DNA of 64,000 nt from Ideonella aquatica (GTDB taxonomy: Bacteria; Pseudomonadota; Gammaproteobacteria; Burkholderiales; Burkholderiaceae_C), in the NCBI RefSeq assembly GCF_018069755.1, contig NZ_JAGQDE010000014.1, positions 79,052 to 143,051 of the forward strand, given 5' to 3'. Both the position numbers and the translations under genes were made by a program. Under the pieces are notes generated by a model that searched no databases, was not told where the DNA came from, and saw nothing but the letters and a program-made list of their open reading frames with translations. Positions 9,167 to 17,178 of the stretch are shown here, piece after piece; the stretch's first letter is position 1, and each line of letters starts with the position of its first letter.

Positions 9167-10246
9167 AAAGGCTCTTTGCCTGGTAGGTCGTGACGGGCGC
9201 ACGCCATGAGCCAGTGACCCGGCAATGCGACAGGCATACGGCGTCAAGCCGGGTTTGCTGGAGACCGCGATACTGGAGCAAGACTGGAAGCGGTGGCTGG
9301 AGCGTCTGGGTGAGTCCAGTCCCAGGCAGCGCCAGGCGCTGATGGCGCAGTTGCATGCGCCGGACGAGCACGAGCAGGTGCTCGCCCAGATTGATCAGAC
9401 GGGCACGGCCAAGCCCGGTTGCCCTCACTGCGGCGCCGAGCGGGTGGTGCGCAATGGGCAGGCTGACGGACTGCCGCGCTACAAGTGCCGAGGCTGCGGC
9501 AAGACCTTCAATGCCTTGACCGCCACGCTACGTGCCCGGCTGCGCCAGCGCCACAAGTGGCTGGCGCAGGCACGGGTGCAAGATGAAGGCTTGAGCGTGC
9601 ACCTAGCGGCCGAGCGCCTGCAGGTGTCGCCGAGCACCGCTTTCCGTTGGCGTCATCGCTTCCTCAGCTTGGCCCAGCAGGCCAAATCGGCGCGGCTCAG
9701 CGGCATCGCCGAGGCCCGTCGAGACCTTCATCCTGCGCTCGGCCAAGGGGCAGCGCCTGAGCGGGCGTGCGCCCCGTCGCCGTGGTGGTCACGCCAGCAC
9801 CCGGGGCACCAGCGACGACCATGTGCCCGTACTGGTGGCCAGGGACCGCTCGGGGGGGCTGCACCGACTTCATCCTCGGGCGCGCATCCAAGCGCAAGAT
9901 CCTGGCCTCGCTCGCCGCGGTGCTCGCCCCGGATGCGGTGCTGTGCACCGACGGCAGTTCGGCCATGGCCACTGCGGCGAGCGCCATGGGCATCGAGCAT
10001 CAGGCCCTGAACATGACGACCGGCCCACGCGTTCGCGGCGCCTGGCATATCCAGAACGTCAAACCACTCGCGCCTCAAGGGCTGGCTGCGACGCTTCCGC
10101 GGCGTAGCCACCTCCTACCAGCACCACTACCTGGGCTGGTTCCGAGTGCTCGATCGCTGCGCCCCGAGCCATCTGCCCGCCCAGCAGTTCCTCGACCTCT
10201 CCCTTGGCCGACTCGCCCATCCATAGGTAACGGGCAAGGAGCCTTT
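9167..10246 (+). mobile_element. degenerate IS1595-family insertion sequence
   Basis: Imperfect terminal inverted repeats bound the element: AAAGGCTCTTTGCC at the left end and its near match AAAGGCTCCTTGCC in reverse complement at the right end, continuing with partial identity for several bases. No matching 8-bp target duplication is visible. It encloses a transposase gene disabled by frameshifts, so the copy is immobile. Confidence 0.6.
9225..10226 (+). pseudogene. IS1595-family (ISXO2-like) transposase, at least three frameshifts
   Basis: The N-terminal zinc ribbon (CPHCGAERVVRNG to YKCRGCGKTF) and a helix-turn-helix segment (VSPSTAFRWRHRFL) are intact to about 9715. The DDE-like domain then appears in other frames. 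ETFILRSAKGQRLSGRAPRR follows a one-base change near 9718; a second shift at the G-run near 9854 restores CTDFILGRASKRKILASLA and LCTDGSSAMATAA. A small deletion near 10060 disrupts the end before RRFRGVATSYQHHYLGWFR. Each shift is visible by joining frames. No functional product is expected. Confidence 0.7.
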
Positions 10247-10263
10247 ATCAAAGCCGGAGTGCT

Positions 10264-10677
10264 TCAATTTGCTGGCGACGGAAATGCCGGGGCGCACTTC
10301 TTCTCGGACAGGCTCACGCGATTCCATTCGGCCACATAGAAGTCGGTATAGGTGTCGTCCGGCATCCACTGCTGCAGGAATCCCTTCATCGCCAAGGGCC
10401 CCTGTTTCTTGAGTGCATGAGCTTCAGCCATGCCGATGTCGCTGTGCATGCCATTGATCAGCACATTCGAGCCAGATAGCGTCCAACGTCCGCTGCCGGG
10501 GTAGGAGGTGGCATACCAAGTTCCGTCGGCCTTGAGACAGAATTGATGGAAGTACTCGACTCCGTTGACAATGGAACGGAAGTGGTTGTTCCATTGACCC
10601 TCCGGAAAGGCGGCGTGAGCCGAAAGGGAAAACATCGCGACCATTACCGTGGTGATCATTGCCTTCAGGGTTCTCAT
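10264..10677 (-). CDS. small exported protein of unknown function
   Basis: The 137-residue product has a signal peptide (MRTLKAMITTVMVAMFSLSA then HAA). The ATG at 10677 is preceded by GGAG at good spacing and is preferred over an upstream TTG. The mature part has two cysteines and a lipocalin-like feel (GTWYATSYPGSGRWTLSG), but no family is assigned. The 3' end lies only about 20 bp from the IS1595 right end, so the insertion may have removed the native downstream region. Confidence 0.55.
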   Translation of the reverse strand: MRTLKAMITTVMVAMFSLSAHAAFPEGQWNNHFRSIVNGVEYFHQFCLKADGTWYATSYPGSGRWTLSGSNVLINGMHSDIGMAEAHALKKQGPLAMKGFLQQWMPDDTYTDFYVAEWNRVSLSEKKCAPAFPSPAN

Positions 10678-10836
10678 CGTCTGCTCCAAATTGATTGATG
10701 GTCCAAAGGTGAACCGACACCCGTTGATGCCTGCGCACCGACATGGGTACTTTGATAGCAGCGTGAAACATGTTGGCTGTCATGTGACAAAACCGGCGCC
10801 TACCGGATCAAAGCTGGATTGCTCTGGATCGTCTAA

Positions 10837-11085
10837 TGGAACGCGCTAGCCGCTTCGTTCCCGCTGGACGAGTTGCTCGCATCGCTGGAGAGCGTCGTCA
10901 TCCCTGGTGCGCGATTGACCAGGCTTGATGTTTCGACAAGCGACGGCACGGCCACTGCGGAGCTCGAATTGCACGCGTTGGCAGCCCTGAACGTATTGAC
11001 CAGCCAGCTCAACGCTGGGCTCGACTCACCGCGCGTGGAGCGTCAGTCAGGTCATGACAGTGAACAACTCACTGAATTGCCCCGG
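10837..11085 (+). pseudogene. C-terminal gene fragment, possibly a PilN/GspL-type assembly protein
   Basis: An open stretch without a start codon reads FPLDELLASLESVVIPGARL and then alternating strands ending in LNVLTSQLNAGLDSPR. The pattern resembles the C-terminal ferredoxin-like domain of type IV pilus or type II secretion proteins of the PilN/GspL kind. A frame change near 11038 would continue it as WSVSQV. It is truncated at the 5' end and abuts an IS5 remnant. The identity is a guess from pattern only. Confidence 0.3.
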
Positions 11086-11089
11086 GGCG

Positions 11090-11250
11090 ATTCAGACCGC
11101 TAAGGACCTGCTGTGCGCCAAGGGCGTGATGCTCAAGAGCGGTACGGTCGTGGACGCCACCCTGATTGCAGCGCTCAGCTCGACCAAGAACAGCAGCGGT
11201 GAGCGCGACCCGAAGATGAAGCAAAGCCGCAAGGGCCAGCAGTGGTGTGT
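11090..11250 (+). pseudogene. IS5-family transposase fragment
   Basis: The residues KGVMLKSGTVVDATLIAA and the following STKNSSGERDPKMKQ match the strongly conserved central part of IS5-type transposases, which includes the first catalytic aspartate (VVDATL). Both ends are missing and the reading frame degenerates after the QW motif. It is a dead remnant between the PilN-like fragment and the IS3 element. Confidence 0.6.
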
Positions 11251-11448
11251 GTGTCACGAACACAGGCGGCAGACCTGTGGTGCAGTACTGAAGATGGGAG
11301 TTGGCCTCCCGAAGCCAGCTGGCAGGAGCAGGCTTCAAACCACCTGGTGCTGCTGCGTTCAATGGGCGTGGTGGTGAGCTGACCTGCCCCCCACCCTCCG
11401 TACCAATCAGAAGTAGCAAGGGGTCCGCCTTTCAGGAGAATCGCGGAC

Positions 11449-11715
11449 ATGAGGAAGAGCAAGTTCACTGAGGAACAGATCATCGGGTTCCTCAAGCAGG
11501 CCGAGGCCGGCATGGCGGTGGCGGAGATCTGCCGCAAGGGCGGCTTCTCGGACGCCACGTTCTACAAGTGGCGCGCCAAATTCGGCGGCATGGATGTGTC
11601 GGAGGCGCGGCGGCTGCGCGAGCTGGAGGCGGAGAACGCCAAGCTCAAGCACCTGCTGGCCGAGGCACACCTGGACCTGCATGCGCTCAAGAGCGTGCTC
11701 GGGGTAAAAAGGTAG
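11449..11715 (+). CDS. IS3-family transposase OrfA
   Basis: The 88-residue product has a helix-turn-helix (FTEEQIIGFLKQAEAG to SDATFYKWRAKFGG) and a leucine-zipper-like C-terminus (RLRELEAENAKLKHLLAEAH), as is usual for OrfA. It ends at a TAG directly after an A-run (11706-11710). That is the likely -1 slippage site giving the OrfAB fusion transposase; OrfA alone normally represses transposition. Confidence 0.85.
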   Translation: MRKSKFTEEQIIGFLKQAEAGMAVAEICRKGGFSDATFYKWRAKFGGMDVSEARRLRELEAENAKLKHLLAEAHLDLHALKSVLGVKR

Positions 11716-12581
11716 CCCCACAGGCCAGGCGCGAGATGATTGCGCGGCTGGTGCAGGAGCACCAGTTGTCCGAGCGTCGCGCGTGCAGGCTTGTGGGGCT
11801 AAGCCGAGACAGCTACCGGCACCCACCGGTGCCCAGCGTGCAAACGCAGGCGCTGAAGGACAAGATCGTCGAGATCGCGCACGTCCGGCGGCGCTTTGGC
11901 TACCGGCGCGTGCACGACCTGCTACGGGGTGAGTTCCCGGGCGTCAACCACAAGCGGGTGTACCGGCTCTACAGCGCGGCCAACCTGGCGGTGCGCGAAC
12001 GCAAGAAGGTCAAGCGACCGGCGATGGAGCGCACGCCGCTGAACATCGCCCAGCATATCAACGAGGTGTGGAGCATGGACTTCGTCAGCGACAGCCTGAC
12101 CAACGGGCGGCGCATCAAGTGTCTGACCGTGGCCGATGACTTCAGCCACGAGTGCGTGGTAATCGCGGTGGACTACGGCATCAGCGGCCTGTACGTGACG
12201 CGGCTGCTGGATCAAGCAGCGCGCTTCAGGGGCTATCCGGCCGCCGTCAGAACCGACAACGGCCCGGAGTTCACCAGCCGCGCCTTCATCGCCTGGACCC
12301 AGGAGCACCACATCCGGCACATCCTGATCGAGCCCGGCTGGCCCATGCAGAACGGCTACATCGAGAGCTTCAACGGCAAGTTCCGCGACGAGTGCTTGAA
12401 CGAGCACTGGTTTCAGACCCTGCACCAGGCAAGAACCGAGATCGCCAACTGGCAGCGCGACTACAACGAGGTAAGGCCCCATAGCAGCATAGGGCGGATA
12501 CCACCAGCGCGCTTCGCCGAGCAGCGTCGCCGGCATGCCGGCGACGCTGCTCGGCACCTGACTCCCACGGAAATCCATTAA
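11706..12581 (+). CDS. IS3-family transposase OrfB (DDE integrase domain), read by -1 frameshift
   Basis: OrfB lies in the -1 frame relative to OrfA and has no strong start of its own near the overlap. An HTH_21-type region (LSERRACRLVGLSRDSYR) precedes an rve integrase core. The catalytic triad is visible in SMDFVSD, RTDNGPEF and GYIESFNGKFRDE, followed by the QRDYNEVRPHSS motif. The C-terminal codons run through a 40-bp perfect palindrome. It appears full length and intact. Confidence 0.85.
   Translation, partial: KKVAPQARREMIARLVQEHQLSERRACRLVGLSRDSYRHPPVPSVQTQALKDKIVEIAHVRRRFGYRRVHDLLRGEFPGVNHKRVYRLYSAANLAVRERKKVKRPAMERTPLNIAQHINEVWSMDFVSDSLTNGRRIKCLTVADDFSHECVVIAVDYGISGLYVTRLLDQAARFRGYPAAVRTDNGPEFTSRAFIAWTQEHHIRHILIEPGWPMQNGYIESFNGKFRDECLNEHWFQTLHQARTEIANWQRDYNEVRPHSSIGRIPPARFAEQRRRHAGDAARHLTPTEIH
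12516..12555. repeat. 40-bp perfect palindrome in the end of orfB
   Basis: Twenty bases beginning GCCGAGCAGCG are followed immediately by their exact reverse complement, with the axis inside CATG. It sits in the last codons of the transposase gene, 80 bp from the right end of the element. It could form a cruciform or a terminator-like hairpin in transcripts crossing the element from either side. Confidence 0.85.
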
Positions 12582-12779
12582 CCTTCAACCCAGGACCCCT
12601 ACCGAATCACTGGTACGGCCGTAGGGGGCAGGTCAGAGCGACCGGACGAACGTCATCCCATCCGGGGTGTCCGGTACGTACTGAGAAGATGAGCGAAAGC
12701 AAACAGTCCGACGACGCATCGTTATGCCCAAAGCGCTGTCAAAACTGAGGTGGACCATTTGCTTCAGGACGAGTCGGGG

Positions 12780-13550
12780 CGATACCTGCCTACGGACCCG
12801 ATGGCAGCCGGTGTATAGGCGGCATGATCTCAGTACAGGCTTCGGTACGGAACGTGAGAACCTCTCTCCAGATGCCAAGGGAAATGACAAGTGGCAAACA
12901 CCACGAGGAAGAACACCGATGCTGGTGCAGAGGGGCGGAGCCTCCCGTAGTAGCGATGAGGCCTCTGTAATGGGGGCGGAGCGAAGGGGCGGCGTCATCC
13001 TTCCGACGAAGATCGCCAACCTCCGGGGATGAGCGACGTGACCTCGGCGAAAACTTACGGCATAGCGAAGCGCACGGTATGGGAGGCATACCAGCAGGTC
13101 AAGGCTAACTGCGGTGCCGCAGGTGTTGACGATGTAACCCTCGCCGACTTCGGGCGGCACCTGCCCAAGAATCTGTACAAGCTGTGGAACCGGATGTCGT
13201 CGGGAGCGTACTTCCCGCCTCCGGTCAAGCAGGTTGAGACTCCCAAGGCATCCGGCGGCACGTGCAAGCTGGGCGTGCCTACGGTCTCCGATCGTGTAGC
13301 GCAAACCGTCGTCAAGCCTCTCATCGAACCAGCGTTGAATTCGATCTTCAATCCAGACCAATACGGGTACCGGCTGGGAAGATCGGCCAGGCAAGCCGTG
13401 GCGATCACTCGTGAGCGCTGTTGGCGATATGACTGGGTGGTGGAGTTTGATATCAAGGCAGCCTTCGATCAGATCGATCATGCGCTGCTGATGAAGGCGG
13501 TGCACACCCACATCAAGGAAGACTGGATTCTTCTGTACAACGAGTGGTGA
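12780..13550 (+). mobile_element. truncated group II intron
   Basis: The stretch before the reverse-transcriptase ORF resembles the domain I-IV sequence of bacterial group II introns. It contains the familiar GTAGTAGCGATGAGGCCTCT and TAATGGGGGCGGAGCGAAGG blocks and an AAGTGGCAAACACCACGAG block further upstream. The 5' end is not defined and the 3' part (rest of the protein, domains V and VI) is missing. It lies between the IS3 element and the start of the ICE-like region. Confidence 0.55.
13029..13550 (+). pseudogene. group II intron reverse transcriptase/maturase, 3'-truncated
   Basis: The 173 codons cover RT domains 0 to 3: GYRLGRSARQAV (RT2) and FDIKAAFDQIDH, which holds the first catalytic aspartate (RT3). 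The reading stops at WILLYNEW, before the YADD box, the thumb, maturase X domain and endonuclease. It is too short to be active (usual length about 400-600 residues) and is called a pseudogene. Confidence 0.7.
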
Positions 13551-13627
13551 CTGGGATAGGCGTCGCCGATGGGTGCGCTCAGCAACCGGCCTGAAGCCCG
13601 GTTCGCATGCGAAAACGCCCATCAAAG

Positions 13628-13670
13628 TTGACATAATTAAGATTGTCGCCACTTATTGCGTTCGGCGACA
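13628..13670 (+). promoter_or_regulatory. candidate promoter with a dyad over the -10 region
   Basis: TTGACA (13628-13633) is followed after 17 bp by ACTTAT (13651-13656). The -10 region lies in the loop of an inverted repeat, TGTCGCC (13644-13650) and GGCGACA (13664-13670). The arrangement suits autoregulation of the downstream toxin-antitoxin-like genes. The -10 match is poor, so this is a candidate only. Confidence 0.35.
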
Positions 13671-13788
13671 TTGACGTCAGGGCGGCGGCCAGAGGCGGTG
13701 ACTTTTTTCTTGTCCATGTCGCCGGTATGACGTTGCATGTGTTCTGTCAAACGTGCACAATTCTTTTGTCTTCTATGCGACCACTCCT

Positions 13789-14256
13789 ATGTACAGCATG
13801 ACCCTGGAGCAACTGCGCGCCACCGCGGCGGCCGGTGGTGTTGCCGGCGTCACCCTCAAGGGTCAGGGCGGCGGCTTCATGTTGCGCATTGCCACCCGCA
13901 GCGGCCAGGATGCGGTACTGGCCAAGGCGCGCAGCACCGAGCCGCGTCGTTTCGGCAACCCTGCCTCCGCGATGATCCTGCTGCGCGAGGTCGGTATCGC
14001 AGTAGCGCAGCTCGACGCCACCGACTGGGATCCGAGCGAGAAGGACATGAGCCGAAGCCGATCCAGCCAGGCAGAGGCGATGCGGGTCGCCCACCAGGCG
14101 GTGGCCCACAACCGGTGGTTGGCCGCCGAGATCCAGGCGTCTCTGGACGATGCGCAGCCGAGCACGCCGCACGACGAGGTCATGGCAGCCATGGACGCCG
14201 AGATCGACGCCATCGGGAGGGGGCGCGCCAGGCCCGTGCGTCGAGCGCGTGCATGA
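13789..14256 (+). CDS. antitoxin-like first gene of a three-gene unit
   Basis: The 155-residue product (from ATG 13789; a GTG at 13753 is possible) starts with a small folded domain (MYSMTLEQLRATAAAGGV to RIATRSGQDAVLAKARS). It ends with a charged helical tail (SLDDAQPSTPHDEVMAAMDA), as in antitoxins that wrap ParE/RelE toxins with their C-terminus. Its stop overlaps the next start (ATGA), and the third gene is a ParE-type toxin. The role as antitoxin is inferred from that context. No classical DNA-binding motif is obvious. Confidence 0.55.
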   Translation: MYSMTLEQLRATAAAGGVAGVTLKGQGGGFMLRIATRSGQDAVLAKARSTEPRRFGNPASAMILLREVGIAVAQLDATDWDPSEKDMSRSRSSQAEAMRVAHQAVAHNRWLAAEIQASLDDAQPSTPHDEVMAAMDAEIDAIGRGRARPVRRARA

Positions 14257-14618
14257 ACAGGCCACCACGGCAACCAGAGGCCCTGATCGCCCAGGCGATG
14301 CTGGCCGCGGCGCACGAGGCGCGGCCCAGTCTCATCACCGCCGACGAAGCAGCCGCGTTGGAACGTCTGTTGGCCCACGCACAGCGCGATTCTGGGCAGA
14401 GCAGGCGGGTCGCAGACTTCCTTCTGGCCTGGTGGAACAGTGGCAGTTGTGGCGCCTTCGATCTGACCGCGCTGTGGTCGCTGGACACTGCCATCGTCGC
14501 CGACATGACCGTGGTCTTTGGCTTAATCGGCCGCGTCCATCGATACCCAGACAGCCTGGGCTATGAGGCGGAGTTCAAGTCGCCCGTTCAGGCATGGCTG
14601 CCGCAGCTCGGTGATTGA
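14253..14618 (+). CDS. conserved hypothetical protein between antitoxin- and toxin-like genes
   Basis: The 121-residue protein has an alpha-helical pattern with ADFLLAWWNSGSCGAFDLTA and IVADMTVVFGLIGRVHRYPD. I recall similar plasmid- and ICE-borne hypothetical proteins, but no function. Its ATG overlaps the upstream stop and its TGA overlaps the next ATG (TGATG at 14616-14620), so all three genes are translationally coupled. It may be a third component of the toxin-antitoxin unit or a passenger. Confidence 0.6.
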   Translation: MNRPPRQPEALIAQAMLAAAHEARPSLITADEAAALERLLAHAQRDSGQSRRVADFLLAWWNSGSCGAFDLTALWSLDTAIVADMTVVFGLIGRVHRYPDSLGYEAEFKSPVQAWLPQLGD

Positions 14619-14920
14619 TGTCGGCGGACGAGTACGACATCGTGTGGCGCCCCAAGGCATCTGCGGACCTTCTGAGCATCGTTCGCTACATTGCCCAGGA
14701 CAGCCCCACACGGGCGCGGGCGTTCGGCAAGCGACTGCGCGACAAAGTGCAAGCGCTGGCGCAGCAGCCGCGCCTTGGCCGTGAGGGGCGCCCTGGCCTG
14801 CCAGCTGGGATTCGTGAGCTTGTCCTGCACCCGCACTACATCGCCTTCTACCGCGTGCTCGATCAGTCGCGCACCGTCGAGATTGTTCGCGTCAAGCACA
14901 CTTCACAGCAGACGCCTTGA
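14618..14920 (+). CDS. parE: ParE/RelE-superfamily toxin
   Basis: The 100-residue product has the ParE fold pattern: IVWRPKASADLLSIVRYIAQ, then RARAFGKRLRDKVQALAQQP, the PRLGREGRPGLPAGIRELV turn, and the C-terminal HPHYIAFYRVLDQSRTVEIV strands. ParE toxins poison DNA gyrase, while RelE relatives cut mRNA; the sequence alone favours ParE. The ATG at 14618 overlaps the previous stop. Family membership is secure; the target is inferred. Confidence 0.8.
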   Translation: MSADEYDIVWRPKASADLLSIVRYIAQDSPTRARAFGKRLRDKVQALAQQPRLGREGRPGLPAGIRELVLHPHYIAFYRVLDQSRTVEIVRVKHTSQQTP

Positions 14921-14998
14921 GCCAAGTGTTGCGCAGGGCCGTGCAGTGACTTGGTGCTTTGCGTTGGCGTCCACTTCAGCATTCAGCTCCATGTCGTC

Positions 14999-15952
14999 AT
15001 GAGCTCTCCCAAGTCGCCCCCTGGCCAGAACCCTTCCGACAAGGACCTGCAAGCCCTGCTGCAACGCCTGCGGTGCCCAACTCCCTTGCATGCACTGCGC
15101 ACGCTGGTGCTGGGCCACATCAGCAGCCCGCAGCCGTCCGTCTCACCATTGGCTGCACTGGCTCAGGCTTGGGGTGGCGAGTTGCCCGAGTTCGCCTCCG
15201 CTGACGAGGCCGAGGAGGTGATGCAGGTTCTCGTGCGCGGTCTGTGGAACCGCCTGTCTGAGCACCAGAGCTCGCGCAACCCGTTTCGGCTGACGCGCTA
15301 CGAAGTGGCGCCCAGCCGACAGGCCCTGCTTGATCTCGCTCGCGTGCGCGCACAGGAGCTGAAGGGGTTTGTGGACGGGCTGTTCGGCACCGAAGACGAG
15401 ATGCTGCTTCCGCAGAAGGCGGACGTGTCCATGGGGGCCCTGTCTGAACTGCACGCGATGTTCGATGGTGCCGCCGGCGTTCTCGCTGACGACACGACGC
15501 CGGCGTCAGAGCCGGAACTGAAGGCGCTGCTGCGCAACCTGCAGCACATGACCATCGCGGCCGACGAGTACATCAACAAGGTCGTGCAGTCCTGCAAGCG
15601 CGCCCGTGGCCAGCACCAGGCGTCCATGGCCATGGTGATGTCCAGGAAGACCATGACTGATGGCGACGATGACGACGATGGCGATGTGGCCCATGCCGAC
15701 GACAGTGTGCCCGACATCATCGAGTCGCCACTCAGCCAGCAGGTGACGCGCCACGGCGTCACTGTTCGGATTGAGATCTACGGCGACTCCCACGACCGTT
15801 GGATTCTTGAGGTCGTGGATGCCGAAAACGCCTCGCATGTATGGGAAGAGCATTTCGAGACCGACCAGCAGGCCCTGGACGAAGCCCTGCGTGCGCTTGA
15901 CGAGGAGCCGCTGGAGTTTTTTGGTCGGATCACTCAGCAGCCGTTGAATTGA
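14999..15952 (+). CDS. UPF0149/YecA-like conserved hypothetical protein
   Basis: The 317-residue product (ATG 14999) carries an N-terminal helical domain: a SPLAALAQAWGGELPEFASA segment, LWNRLSEHQSSRNPF, and a GFVDGLF motif, resembling UPF0149 proteins. An acidic run (GDDDDDGD, about residue 230) separates it from a C-terminal beta domain (VTVRIEIYGDSHDRWILEVV). No enzyme motif is present. It stands between the TA-like unit and the LuxR genes, and its function is unknown. Confidence 0.5.
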   Translation: MSSPKSPPGQNPSDKDLQALLQRLRCPTPLHALRTLVLGHISSPQPSVSPLAALAQAWGGELPEFASADEAEEVMQVLVRGLWNRLSEHQSSRNPFRLTRYEVAPSRQALLDLARVRAQELKGFVDGLFGTEDEMLLPQKADVSMGALSELHAMFDGAAGVLADDTTPASEPELKALLRNLQHMTIAADEYINKVVQSCKRARGQHQASMAMVMSRKTMTDGDDDDDGDVAHADDSVPDIIESPLSQQVTRHGVTVRIEIYGDSHDRWILEVVDAENASHVWEEHFETDQQALDEALRALDEEPLEFFGRITQQPLN

Positions 15953-16018
15953 GCGGACGCGCCGCCTTGGTGGCGCTCCTCCTATACGGGTCGTGTGCCA
16001 GTCTGCCAGTCGGTGGAT

Positions 16019-16258
16019 TCAGGTCTGACGGACGTACCCGCGGCGCGCCCGACGCGCATCCTCGCGGTTCAGGCGATCCCTGCCTGCTTCCAACGAGCTG
16101 AGCGGCTCCGCCTTGTGGCCGCCGCGCCGGCTGCCGCGTCCACCCCACGCGCGAAAGAACTCCAGATCCCCGAAGAGGTTGCGCCGGACTTGCGCGGTGT
16201 AGTACCTCGTCGGGGAATTCCAGGCCAGCGCGGGAAGGGTGAAGAAATCGGAATCCAT
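16019..16258 (-). CDS. small WGR-like domain protein
   Basis: The core TRYYTAQVRRNLFGDLEFFR, AWGGRGSRRGG and a helix ending in RARRGYV match the WGR fold, which contacts nucleic acid in PARP-like and other proteins. Four in-frame ATGs lie at the 5' end (16315 to 16258); the shortest form keeps the whole domain and is reported, without a strong ribosome site. It is single-domain and lies divergently upstream of the LuxR pair. Confidence 0.5.
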   Translation of the reverse strand: MDSDFFTLPALAWNSPTRYYTAQVRRNLFGDLEFFRAWGGRGSRRGGHKAEPLSSLEAGRDRLNREDARRARRGYVRQT

Positions 16259-16485
16259 GGGCATGGTGACCAATGTAGCGTTACTGTGGCTCATGGGATG
16301 AGCCAGCGCAAGCAACTAGACCGCCAAGGGCTTGGCAACCGCTTTTTCAGTGATCTACACTTGGACACAACCAGCGGCAAAAAGTAAATGACACGCTGGC
16401 GAGAGATCAGAAGCGAGCAGTACCAAGGGGGGTGCCACCGAGCAGTACATCGGCGCCAAAAAATAAGTCAATCAATGACTGCGCC

Positions 16486-17178
16486 ATGTCCGCGAGAAAC
16501 TTCGACCGTGTCGGCGATGAAGATGAACTCTTCGCTGCCGTGCTTCAGTGTGCCAACGCCCTGGACTTCAGGTTCGCCACACTGTCCTTCTCAGTTCACC
16601 GCGGCACCTCGGCCGAATACTATGAACTGAACAACCTGCCGCCGGCGTTCGTCCTCGCGCAGAAACCCGACTCATGGCAGCGCGACCCCGTGCTGCGCCA
16701 CATGAAGCGCTCGTCGCTTCCCCTGCTGTGGGGGCGCAAGACCTATGAGCAGGCGGGAGCGATTGATCTCTATGAGGAACAGGAGCCCTGGGGCATCGCC
16801 GGGGGCGCTGCACTTGCGCTGCACCTGCCCAAGCGACGGCGTCTGTTCGTGGGCTTTGATGGCTCTGAGCGGGCCTGGCGCAGCCAGCCGGGACGGGTGT
16901 GCGCCGAACTCGTGTCCGTTGCCAACGCCTGTTTCCCTCACGTCCTCCGGCTGGCGCCGGCCAGGATGCGCAGCAGGCTCAATGAGCGTGAGCGCACGGT
17001 CATGGAAAGACTGTCCGCCGGTCTCTCGCTGCAGGACACGGCGGCAGCCCTCGGACTCTCACGTCGGACCGTTCTGGCTCATGTCAAGGCGGTCTCCGCG
17101 CGGCTCGGGCTGTCAACCGCGCAGACCATTCACGACGCGCAGCGCATCCTGGTAGACGAGGAGGGGGTCTTGTCATGA
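16486..17178 (+). CDS. LuxR-family transcriptional regulator (solo), first of a pair
   Basis: This 230-residue protein has an autoinducer-binding-like N-terminal domain (FRFATLSFSVHRG; PLLWGRKTYEQAG; WGIAGGAALALHLP) and a C-terminal LuxR helix-turn-helix (LNERERTVMERLSAGLSLQD, RRTVLAHVKAVSARL). No LuxI-type synthase is in the window, so it is a solo. The ATG at 16486 gives the natural N-terminus; a GTG at 16432 is possible. Its stop overlaps the next regulator's start (ATGA), which implies coupled synthesis. Ligand unknown. Confidence 0.75.
   Translation: MSARNFDRVGDEDELFAAVLQCANALDFRFATLSFSVHRGTSAEYYELNNLPPAFVLAQKPDSWQRDPVLRHMKRSSLPLLWGRKTYEQAGAIDLYEEQEPWGIAGGAALALHLPKRRRLFVGFDGSERAWRSQPGRVCAELVSVANACFPHVLRLAPARMRSRLNERERTVMERLSAGLSLQDTAAALGLSRRTVLAHVKAVSARLGLSTAQTIHDAQRILVDEEGVLS

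Larger units (their letters stand above)
11380..12635 (+). mobile_element. complete IS3-family (IS407-group-like) insertion sequence
   Basis: The 1,256-bp element has terminal inverted repeats beginning TGACCTGCCCCC on both ends, sharing CGTACCA further in. It is flanked by an identical 4-bp direct repeat, GAGC (11376-11379 and 12636-12639), which is the target duplication expected for this group. It contains orfA and orfB in the usual overlapping arrangement. With intact ends, duplication and both ORFs, it is the one apparently active IS in the window. Confidence 0.88.

Noticed and set aside
13551..13740. tRNA-like fold near GGTTCGCATGCG as an ICE attachment site
   Set aside because: A short closing stem can be drawn, but there is no cloverleaf, CCA or anticodon arm, and no matching repeat was found in the window.
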